From NCBI GenBank assembly GCA_964007475.1, contig OZ023273.1, positions 16,071,922 through 16,135,921 on the forward strand: 64,000 bases of DNA, given 5' to 3'. Shown piece after piece: positions 10,223 to 21,300 of this stretch (positions are counted from its first letter, which is position 1; the number at the start of each line of letters is the position of its first letter). The position numbers were made by a program, and so were the translations under genes. The DNA comes from Hybos culiciformis. Its lineage: Eukaryota > Arthropoda > Insecta > Diptera > Hybotidae. Below the pieces are notes generated by a model. The model did not search any database. It was not told where the DNA came from and saw nothing but the letters and a program-made list of their open reading frames with translations.

Positions 10223-10410
10223 GGGGGATGGAAATAAGGCCGCAGGAAATAAGGCCGCGACGTTTTTTTGTTGCGGTCTTATTTCATTTTGAAAAATGAA
10301 ATAAGGCCGCGAAGATTTTTTCGCGGCCTTATTTCGTTTTTCAAAATGAAATAAGACCGCAACAAAAAACCTATCGCGGCCTTATTTCCCGCGGCCTTAT
10401 TTCACTGCGC
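10223..10410. mobile_element. 188-bp nested foldback element built from GAAATAAGGCCGC motifs
   Basis: The motif GAAATAAGGCCGC, or a form with one G-to-A change, occurs four times on the plus strand and four times inverted, arranged as nested palindromes that can fold almost end to end. CATTTGTACA is repeated exactly on both sides (10213-10222 and 10411-10420) and looks like a 9-10-bp target-site duplication. That size would suit a Mutator-like transposase. The internal sequence is too short to code. The GC-rich motif contrasts sharply with the AT-rich surroundings. Confidence 0.8.
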
Positions 10411-10420
10411 CATTTGTACA

Positions 10421-12061
10421 CTTAAAGTAAGCAGTAAGCGAAAACTTCATTTTTAGAAAAATTAATTTTAGAGAAAATTAAGATTTTGAAACTTATCATG
10501 GTCATCAAAAAGAAGCGTTCGCCAAACTTTTGAGGAAAATTGCATTTTTTTTGTAGCAGTATTAAGCATAAATAATGTTTAAACGACGACATACGAATCA
10601 GGTATTTTATAGTTAAAATATTTTTTTAAGCTGCGCAGGTTATTCAGTTTATTTTAACTTTTCAAGTTTTAATCTCAACTTAAGAGTTTAACGGTAAAGT
10701 AATATCAAAGTAAAAAATATAAGTTTTTTATTTTTATTATTTTTATTCGCAAATTGCAATTTTAGAGTTTTTACATAATTCTTGAGTTAATATTGATTTC
10801 TTACAACGCGTTTGATTTGATTTATTCAAAATATTGTGTTTTTTTTTTTTTTTTAGTTTTGAAATTATAAGAAAAAGGCGACAAAAATATACAATAGTGC
10901 GAAGGCGAATTAAAATTATTGTGCAAAAAAATTAAAATAAAGTAGAACAATGTGTTGTAAATAAACAACTATTAATAAATTTAATTAATTAAAATTTTTT
11001 TGATGCAATAAAATTTTTTAACAGAATATATTAAGAAAAATTTGCGAATGATGAAAACTTTTATTAATTTTCTGTTCAAGGTCAAGCTATATACATTCTA
11101 TAATTTTTAATTAATTTTTTTAGTCGACAAACAAAAGTTTTCAATTCAAATCGAACTGTGGGTGCTTATGTGTGATCCTCTAACTAGTTGCAATTTTTTG
11201 TTGTTGTTAATATTAAAACAATTGCCATTATAATAGTTGAATTTTCTGATAGACCCATTTTGAAATAAATTCCTAATGATAATGTGTATAAATTACACTA
11301 ATTTCTAAATTTTATAACCTCATTATAATGGCCATTAATTCCACAATAATTAATAATGAAAAATTCTATGTTAAACGAAACGGAAAAAAAAATTATTTTT
11401 TAAATTTATTTTTTTAAATTATTTTGGGCAACAAAAAAAAATTTCTCAATCTAAGTCGATGGTTAACTAAGACTGAAGACAGTATAATGTTATCATTTAC
11501 CAATACTTTTTAACATAAATAATGTTAAAGATATTAAATATACTTCTATAGTAAGCTAATTTTTAAATAAAAATTCCTATAATAATAGGAGCATAAAATA
11601 TGCGATATGTTCACATTTTACATTAAAAATCAAGTTATTTAGATAAATTTAAACCTTAAAATAAAGTTGTATAAGCGTACTGAATTTATCATCAAGCTTA
11701 TTATTTTATTACTTTTTTTTTGCGAAAAAATACAAATTTACACTTTTATTTTTCTGTATTTCTCTTTTCAAAAAGAAAATAAGCTTAATTTGGCGGAAGT
11801 TATCCATCTATTCAAAACATTAATTAAATACATAATGTTTTTGTAAACTTATTGTAGTAAACAATATAATAAATAATGCGAACACCATAATTGAATTTAT
11901 TTTGATGTAATTTTTGTTAATTGAAAAAAAATAAATAAACTCATAAACTGATTAAATAAATGTTTTTATTATAAAAAAAAATTAAAGAAAATGTAATTGA
12001 AATAACCTTGACAAAATTGCATACAAAAATACATAGTGGTAAAGAAAAATTAAATAAAAAA
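10421..12061. other. AT-rich region upstream of the WAP-domain gene
   Basis: No coding exon was recognised. It presumably contains the promoter and any 5' untranslated exon of the gene that starts at 12062, but I cannot place a TATA box or initiator in such AT-rich sequence. Confidence 0.5.
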
Positions 12062-15000
12062 ATGAAATTAATTATCACAATAATTGGCTTAATTTTAATA
12101 ATAAATTCAACTAAATCACAAAATAATTCTTCAAGAAATTCAAAATTGAGAACTAAAGCCGCAACTAATATTAAAGTAATCGAGATAACACCAAGACCTA
12201 TTTTTCGAAATACAACTCCTTTGAACAGTGATTTGGTAGAAAAATCTTATTATGGAGAAAAAATAAGTCCAAAAACTCAACAACAACATCAAAAAATACC
12301 AAAAAGTTATCACAATTATGATTATTATTATCCATCAAGTACAACCGAAATACAATTTCAAAAGAATAATAAAACTAAAATTGATACTGCAGCTATTAAT
12401 ACTCCTAGAAAAAATTATGAAAGAAAATCAAGAAAAATTGTCGTAAGTGCAACTGAAAATGAAGGTAATTATATTCAACATTTACGTACATAGAAAAATT
12501 AACAAACTTAGAATTATATTCATCAATGAAAAAATTAATAAAAAATATATAGAATTCTTCAAAATAGCACAAACAATAACTTGAAATTAATTATTTGTTT
12601 GTAATCAAATCAACAATTTTTAACTATAGCAAGAAAGAAAAACAAATTTTACGTTTTTATACGCATCTTAACTAAAAACTATTATTTGCTAATGCCAGTC
12701 TATTTATTATGAAGCTGTCATTTTAAAAAAATGGAATGATAGAAAATTATTTTTCTAAAATATTTCAGTATTTTAATATCCGAAACAAGTTGAAAAATTT
12801 ATCATTGCAAACTAGAAAACAAAAGACTTAAGACAGAAACTTTAAAATTTTAAACAAATCTTAGTCTTACAATAAATTCTTAACAAATACTATATTAAAG
12901 TTATGTTCGAAATAAAAAATAAATTATAGGTCGTTAAGATGTAATAATATTATTATCATTATAGAAAAAATAGAACCTTTTTCTTTCTTCTTTTTGGAAA
13001 ATTAAACACCGAAGCGAAAAAATCATATAAAATATAATTCCGCATTATAACATGATACATAAAAGTATTTTAGGTATATAAACTAAACCATGTACAAAAA
13101 TTAGAATTCATATACAAATTAGTTTTCTATTTGTTGTACCAATAAGTCAGTTCTTTATAATACTCAACAGTATTTCAATTTTTTTTATTTGCCAGACATT
13201 GAATTAATTTTTTTTTTAACCTTCTAAATGATCAATGCATTGAAAAATCTCTCATTAAACCAATTTTATAAATCATTAGCCTTTTAAGATATTAAATTAT
13301 ATAAGTACATATGTATATAAGTATATATTTTTAATTTCACCAACTAGTTATCTAATGTTTAAAACAGAGCAATTTTAGTTCTTTTTGTAAAATAAACAAG
13401 GCTAAAAAGTATTTTGAGCGCATGGTTAGATTATTTAATAAATTTGTAAATTTTTTTATATGTAACACAAAAAGTGTATATCTAAATCATATAAATTTTA
13501 TACTTCTAAAATAATAATCACACGGTTACAATTTTTCTTAGGTAACTATGTATTAATATATTCAGGCCTAGTAAAACTATGTGTGTTGTACAAATGATAT
13601 AATTTAATAATTATTGATTATTGTTTTCTTACACACAATATGTAGATATTTATTTAAATTTTAATATTTTCAAAAAATATATAATTTTCATTGAACGTTA
13701 ATGATAATGCAAGTGAATTATTAAAATGCTTTTATTATTAAAAAAAAACTTTTTTCACAGAGAATGAAATGATGGAAAGGTATCTTTTATAGACTTGGGG
13801 ACATAATTTGAAATATATCACGTTTATTTTCTACCACGACATTTAAATTTTATTTTCTTATTTCACATAATTAATATTTTTTTTTTTGAACCCAATGTTT
13901 GTAAAGCCTGCTGTCATTTATTATTATTTCAATTATTCATATAAATAAAAAAAAAAAAATTCTGTAAATTGTACCAAAATATAATATCTTGTAAATATAA
14001 GTGACTCTAGATGGCAATGACCTAGCTTTAAGTTGTAATATGCATATGAAGCAGGTAGTTCTTTGAATATTAAAAATTAATTATTATAATGAAATTAAAC
14101 GTGAGTTTTTATAAAAATTATAATTTTTTTCTTTATAAGATCAAGCTTTAAATAAGTGTTGTTTCAAAGAGATTTCCTTTTTAATTTTAGGTTTGTTCAA
14201 TCAAAGTCTTGTTTTTTTTGGTAAAGTAAAAAAAAAATTGTTGAAATTCTTTATGTCGTTTGTTTCGTCATATTTATGCTAAGTAAAATTTTCGGCTATA
14301 TTGAGTATTAAAAAAAAATACCGAACTCGTTTAAACCTAGAGCCCAGTTTACTTTTAAAATTTACTAACATTGAACCTAATATTACACATTAAATAGCAA
14401 CGAACAACTTCATCCTTAACACCTTAACATTAACTATTAGCATAGAGTAATAATATTTATAAGAGGGTCAGAATTCATACAAGTAAATTTCAGATTTTTT
14501 TTTCAAATAACTCAAAAATGACGACAATATTATCAAAGTATTGAATAAAAATTTCACACTCAAGTGTGTTTATTCTTAATACAATAATAAAACTAATAAA
14601 ATTAAGAATAAACACATTTGAGTTAAAAAATTTTACTCAATAAATTGAAAATATTGTCATAATTTTTGAGTTATTTAGAAAAAAATTTACTTGTATGAAT
14701 TCTGTCCCTCTTATAAATATTATTACTCAATGCTATTAGCTACATAATATATTATTTTGCTCAATAGATGTAATGTACCTACCTATCTATATGCACATTG
14801 TTTTAAAAAAATATTGATGTTTTTATTCAGATATATTGATATTAAAATATGAAAAAAAGAAGAAAAAATAAGAAAATATAAGTATATTTCTAAAAAATAT
14901 ATAAAAGAAAGAATTGGATTCACAACCTTCTGCAAAATAATATTGATCGACTGCGCACTTCACTTTACAAAACTATTACTTACAGTTTTTTTTTTCTAAA

Positions 15001-17774
15001 ACCAATTCAAATATTAAATTAAAAAATTATTATTTGTATTTTATATTATAAGTGTGCCAATGAAATATTTCGTTTGAAATTAAAAAGTAAATATTTTTCT
15101 TATGTCAAAAGAACATAAATATAGGAGGTATATTAAGAAATTTTCGATGAAGATGAAAGATTCAATTGAAATATAAATTTAAGTACATTAACCCTATTAA
15201 AATTTAATCTAACAAAAGAAAGAAGTACCTATTACCAAACAAAAATTTATATCATTCCGATTTTTTGTACTTTATCCAAAGAATTGTTATCGATATTCCC
15301 TTTCAATATTGGTTGTGGGTTCAATTTTATATTCAATTTGCTCTTTGTTGTGAAAAATGAAAAGTTCTTAGAATTTTAATTTGTACCTTCTGTATTTTTT
15401 CGAATATTTTGTTACCATGAATATTGGTTCATTATTGTCAATGTGATAAGCTGTTAATAAATTACTTTGGTAGATAATCGAAATAAGTTATCAAGACTTA
15501 ATAATAATAACAAATAAAATAAAACAGTGATTTATTAATTCATTCACAATTAAGTATAACGTTTAATTCATAAGATTGCGTGTTATGCTATAGCAACATT
15601 TTTATCTTTTCAACATTCAAATTAAATTTCACACTTCTTTAGTTTTATTTATCAAAATTTCGTAAAAAATAAAATATTAGAAACTCAAATAAAAAATTTT
15701 TCAATAATATTTCTTATTACTTTAAAATTGCATTAGATAAGATTAGAGTTAGTTTTCTTAAAAATGAGAATACAATTGAAGTAACTATTAAAGTGCATTT
15801 CTAAATCGTTGGCGTATCTATTTTATAGAAAAGGCTAATCAAATGTTTGTGTTTAACATGCCAGTGGTGGAACGTGGAACTTATCCAGTTCGCAACGAAA
15901 ACATTTTCCTAAAAAATTAACCATCTAAAATTTCACTTTCAAAAAATATTGGAAACAATTTCTAATTATGTATTATAAAATAAGTAATAACGATAAAAAC
16001 ATAACTACATAGGTACTTAATAATATAACTATAAAATGTATAAAATGCTAACCTTTTGAATTGTTTGAAATTAAATAAAATGCCAAATTATAATAATGAT
16101 TGAATTATTGAATGAAAAATTAAATATTTGAATATTTCAGCACAGTTTTCGTTGAACTCGTTTCAAAATAGGTCCCAATAAGAATTCAATGAATGGACTG
16201 ATCAATTTCGACACCTAATTAGAGACAGACTATGTAATTATTACTACAAGACTTATTAATTTAGTTATAATCATTACAGTTATAATCGTTACGAGAAATT
16301 TAATTGAAAAAAATAATAAATTCTATATTAACTTAATAAGCCTCACAATTACTCTAACAACCTAATCTTAACTTTAACAATAAAATTTTTGCTTATAATT
16401 TCCTCTAATATTTTTATGTAACATTGTCAAAGCAAAAAAATGCCTCATTCATTGTATTATTATGTTTTTGTTTGAAAATATATCATACTCAACTCTTCAA
16501 TAAAAATTGTCTATTTTTAGCAAAAATTTCTAAAACGAAAGATACAAAGTTTACAAAGGAGATAATAAAACAGCCATCAACAAAATCATTATCATCAAAT
16601 GAAAAAAAAAATAGTGTACCTAAAAAGTTTACTTCTACTACGACATTAATATCAATTTTGCCAGCTAACCAACCAGAGAAGGGGCCAACCAAAGTTGTTT
16701 TACCCATCCAAAAAACATTAAAAAGATTGGCACCCCCATCGGATGCGATAATTTGTCCTAAAGAAACTCAAGCAAGATTTAATTTATTTGCGCCAAATTG
16801 TCAAAGCGATTCCGATTGCTGGAATTGGAGTAAAGATAGTCGTTGTTGTCATTTATTTGGAAATAAAAATTGCCACAAAGGAATTCCTAAGCCTTTGAAG
16901 GAAGCGTCTCACACACGTAAGGCTATTATACAAGAAAACCAATAATTGACGCTGGTTGGCTCTTGTTTTTTATAAATAACTTAATGTTTATCTAAGGATA
17001 TTTAAACTAAATTATTTTTATAAAATAATTTTCAAACAATAATGATTGATCAAGAAACTTTTCTATGAAAGTCCTCTCATTTATCACTTAAATTTTTAAA
17101 CACAGCTAATTATAATTTGTATAAAAAAAAGACTTACTCATTTTCAGCTATTTTGGGAATCGCTAGAAAATGTCCTGAAAGGCCTTTAGCGGAATTGTGG
17201 TGGGACTTAAAAACTTGTGAGACCGATAATGATTGTTGGCCAAGAGTATGTTGTCCCGATGGACAACAAAGATATTGCAGAACATCACAACCAGAATATG
17301 AAATGGTTCCTTTTCGAATCGGAAAATCTTTATCATATCGTATATTCATATCTAACTTGTAAGATTAAAATGAATCTTTTAACGCAATTTATTTAGTTTC
17401 AGAATACCTGGAATGTACTGCAGCACCACCGCCAATTTTTGATCTGCATCCTAAGGTATTCAAATTTTATTATTTAGAATCAACTATTCAAACTAAATTT
17501 CAGGTTCCCGAAACGCTTCTATTTACGTATTCATAATTCTATTTTAAGCCCCTAATTCCCGATAATTATATTCTTAATATATTTTCTTTAAATTAAAATT
17601 AATTTATTTCAGATATGTAAGTCATCGATTGACTGTTTCCCAAATGTATGCTGTCAAGAAGCTGGAAAAAGGCATTGTCGACCACCAAAAAAGTCATTAA
17701 TAACGACAATTATGACAAACTTTTTAAATAATGGTTTAATCAAAAGACTGACCAATAATTTTACAATAAAATAA
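12062..17774 (+). CDS. Secreted protein with three WAP-like (four-disulphide-core type) domains, five exons
   Basis: Exons 12062-12464, 16521-16916, 17148-17339, 17403-17455 and 17613-17774 join with GT-AG sites and consistent phase to give 401 residues. The start is the ATG followed by a hydrophobic signal peptide (KLIITIIGLILIINSTKSQ); the frame is open further upstream but has no ATG there. Residues ~20-205 are a Lys/Asn/Ser/Thr-rich, low-complexity region. Three repeats follow at about 211-250, 275-310 and 334-373, each with the spacing C..C..C..CC..C, including the typical D-x-DC (or IDC) and CC elements. Canonical WAP domains have eight cysteines; these have six, so one disulphide seems to be missing from each. 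WAP proteins are commonly protease inhibitors or antimicrobial factors, but no specific target can be inferred. Intron 1 is about 4 kb and carries a foldback element. Confidence 0.82.
14438..14735. mobile_element. ~300-bp palindromic foldback element in intron 1 of the WAP gene
   Basis: The left arm (TAGCATAGAGTAATAATATT onward) and the right arm ending ATTACTCAATGCTA are near-perfect inverted copies of about 140 bp each, with an AT-rich centre near 14585. There is no coding capacity. It resembles a MITE or foldback insertion; I could not define the target duplication. Confidence 0.7.
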
Positions 17775-18390
17775 ATAATTTCTAATTTTTAAATATTTTT
17801 AATGTTAACTGTTACAATTAAATAAGAATCACATTGTAACTATTATTCTAAGAAGGTACGTGCTTTTGTTAATTAAAAATACTTGCCAGGAAATTTATTT
17901 AATCTTTGTTTTATTGTTATAAACTTGATTCATAAATAAAAAATAGGAAAATTTTTTAGTTTTTTTTTTAACCTATTGAATGACTAAAAAAGTTCAAAAA
18001 TTATTTTCCCAATAACTTTATTATATATAAAAATTTAGTTTGGGATTAATGTGAAGATTTAATCCAAATTAAATTAATGATTTTTGTTCGTAAATGTTCA
18101 TCATTTTCTCTTTTTTGGAACTTGATTTTTAAAACTTATGGCCCAAAATAAATTCCCATAAATTATTAAACATAAAACATTTTTTTTAGTTTTTATTTGT
18201 TAAAACTTCATTTACTGTGAGTTGAATTTCTTTTTGATGACATTTTAAAGATTTAAGAAAAATACAAATTTTAATATAAATTAAATTTTATTAATTCTTC
18301 AATAAATTTGGTTTATAGATAAAAATTTGAAACTGATATCATTTTTTGCCTGTGTTGAAGAACAATTTATTTGAGCGCCATTGGAATGAA

Positions 18391-21300
18391 TTAATCGAGC
18401 TAAAAAATAAATGAAATGTTATTGACGTTTATATTTTATGTTATTAAACTAAGGTTTTTTAATTAATGTGTATAACTCAGTGTATAGAAAGAAATATTAA
18501 TCTTTTCTCTATTAAAGCTTACTTTCTTAAAACCAATATCATTGGCGTATTCTCTAAAGCATTGACGGCATATATTCAAGCCATATTTGCGAATTAAACC
18601 ATGTCTATTTGAACAGGCACGACTGAAAAAAAAATAACATTTGTTAAATTGATTCATAATACAAATATATAATACAGAGAATTCAAAAATAACAGTTTCT
18701 AATGTAAACGAAATAAGCTTTGCAAAATTAATTAAAAAATTGTAGTTTTGTCGTTTCCTTTTAGTGGAATCAAAATCCACAATTATTTTAGAATAACGAT
18801 TCCGTGGAGTGATTAGAAACGTTTTTATATAGCCCTCTGTAATTAAAAATTCAATTTAATTAATTAAATCTTTTCTCAACAAAAAGGCCAAATTTTTAAA
18901 TCCCAATGATATTATATGCCCATATTGCTCAGATTTTTTGTTATAAATTCCAAAAACATTTTTTAAAAGTTTTAAAGATTATTTTACGACGTGTACTTTT
19001 ATCTGGATCGTTTAAAGTGAAATAATATCATTATTTTAAATTACATATTTATTATCTAAAAAACTAACTGTTGTTTTGTCGTTTCCTGTTAGTGGAATCA
19101 AAATTCATAACGATTTTAGAATAACGATTCCGTGGAGTGATAAGAAACTTTTTCCTATAGCCTTTTGTAATTAAAAATTTAATTTTGATAACAAACTAAA
19201 TTTTATGTCCACAAAAGGCCAGTTGAAATTTAAATCCAGGAAAATCACAATTTCGGAATTCCAATGGTATTATATCTACGTCCGTATTGTAGAGATTTTT
19301 GTTCGGAATTCCGAAACAATTTTTTTCAAATCTTTGAATTTTAAGATTATTTTATGACTGATATTAAGTTCTAAAGAAATGTCCTTTAAAAAATTTCCTA
19401 AAATATAGTCACTTTATGTCCTTTATGAAAAAATTAATTACTCTATGTCGGTTGTTGTAAAAATAACATAACATCACGTTAGAATAAAACTAAACTGATG
19501 TTTTGTCGTTTCCTGTTAGTGGAATCAAAATCCATAATAATTTTAGAATAACGATTCCGTGGAGTGATAAGAAACTTTTTTTTTCTATAGCCTTTTGTAA
19601 TTAAAAATTTAATTTTGATAACAAACTAAATTTTATGTCCACAAAAGGCAAGTTGAAGTTTAATTCCAAGAAAATCCCTATTTCGAAATCCCAATGGTAT
19701 AATATCTACGCCCGTATTGTTGAGATTTTCGTTCGGAATTCCGAAACATTTTTTTTCAAATCTTTGAATTTAAAGATTATTTTATGACTGATATTTAGTT
19801 CTAAAGAAATGTCATTTAAAAAAATTCCTAAAATATAGTCACTTTATGTCCTTTATGAAAAAATTAATTACTCTATGTCGGTTGTTGTAAAAATAACATA
19901 ACGTCACGTTAGAATCTAAACTGTTGTTTTGTCGTTTCCAGTTAGTGGAATCAAAATTCATAATAATTTTAGAATAACGATTCCATGGAGTGATAAGAAA
20001 CTTTTTTCTATAGCCTTTTGTAATTAAAAATTTAATTTTGATAACAAACTAAATTTTATGTCCACAAAAGGCCAGTTGAAGTTTAATTCCAGAAAAATTC
20101 CAATTTCAGAATTGCAATGGTCTATTGCATGGATCTACGACCGTATTGTTGAGATTTTCGTTCGGAATTCCGAAACTTTTTTTTCAAATCTTCGAATTTA
20201 AAGATTATTTTATGACTGATATTTAATTCTAAAGAAATGTCATTTAAAAAAAATTCCTAAAATATAGTCACTTTATGTCCTTTATGAAAAAATTAATTAC
20301 TCTATGTCGGCTGTTGTAAAAATAACATAACGTCACGTTAGAATCTAAACTGTTGTTTTGTCGTTTCCAGTTAGTGGAATCAAAATTCATAATAATTTTA
20401 GAATAACGATTCCATGGAGTGATAAGAAACTTTTTTCTATAGCCTTTTGTAATTAAAAATTTAATTTTGATAACAAACTAAATTTTATGTCCACAAAAGG
20501 CCAGTTGAAATTTAATTCCAGGAAAATCCCAATTTCGGAATCATAATAATATTATGTCTACGCCCGTATTGTTGAGATTTTTGTTCGCAATTCCGAAATA
20601 GTTTTTTTCAAATCTTTAAATTTAAAGATTATTTTATGACTTATATAAAATTCTGAAAAATGTTCTTAAAAAAATTTCCTAAAATATAGCCACTTTATGT
20701 CCTTTGCGAAAAAATTAGTTACTGTATGGCGGTTGTTTTTAAAATAAAATAACGTCAAGTTAATTAAAACTAAACTGTTGTTTTGTCGTTTCCTGTTAGT
20801 GGAATCAAAATCCATAATAATTTTAGAATAACGATTCCGTGGAGTGATAAGAAACTTTTTTCTATAGCCCTTTGTAATTAAAAACTTAATTTTGATAACA
20901 AACTAAATTTTATGTCCACAAAAGGCAGGTTGAAATTTTATTCTCTTATCTTAAATACCTGAATTATTCCTTAATTTTCATTCATAAAATCAGTAAGAAA
21001 AATTAATCTAAATTCTAAGTCCTACATATTTATGCGCGACAATTTCGTAAAAATTGATTTAAAAAAAATTCGGTACGAACATTCGATTTGATATTTCGAT
21101 TTAAAAATCTGTTGGGTAGGTACGTAGATATTATAAGTAAGTATTTCAATTTCTGAGTTTTTGAAAAAAATATTTTATTTGTAATTTTCTTTTAGTGGAA
21201 TTAAAACACAAGTGTTCGTGTAACAATTCCATGGAGTGAAGAAAATATTTTCATATGGCCTGCCTTTTATTTAGAATTAAAAACTTGATATAATATTTAA

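Larger units (their letters stand above)
19074..20926. repeat. Five-unit tandem array with ~427-bp period carrying the snoRNAs
   Basis: The starts of copies 2-6 are spaced 427, 426, 429 and 425 bp. The spacer between snoRNAs is also conserved (for example TTTATGTCCTTTATGAAAA and GTCGGTTGTTGTAAAAATAA recur in successive units). The repeated unit is therefore snoRNA plus spacer, not the snoRNA alone, pointing to unequal crossing-over. Confidence 0.88.
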
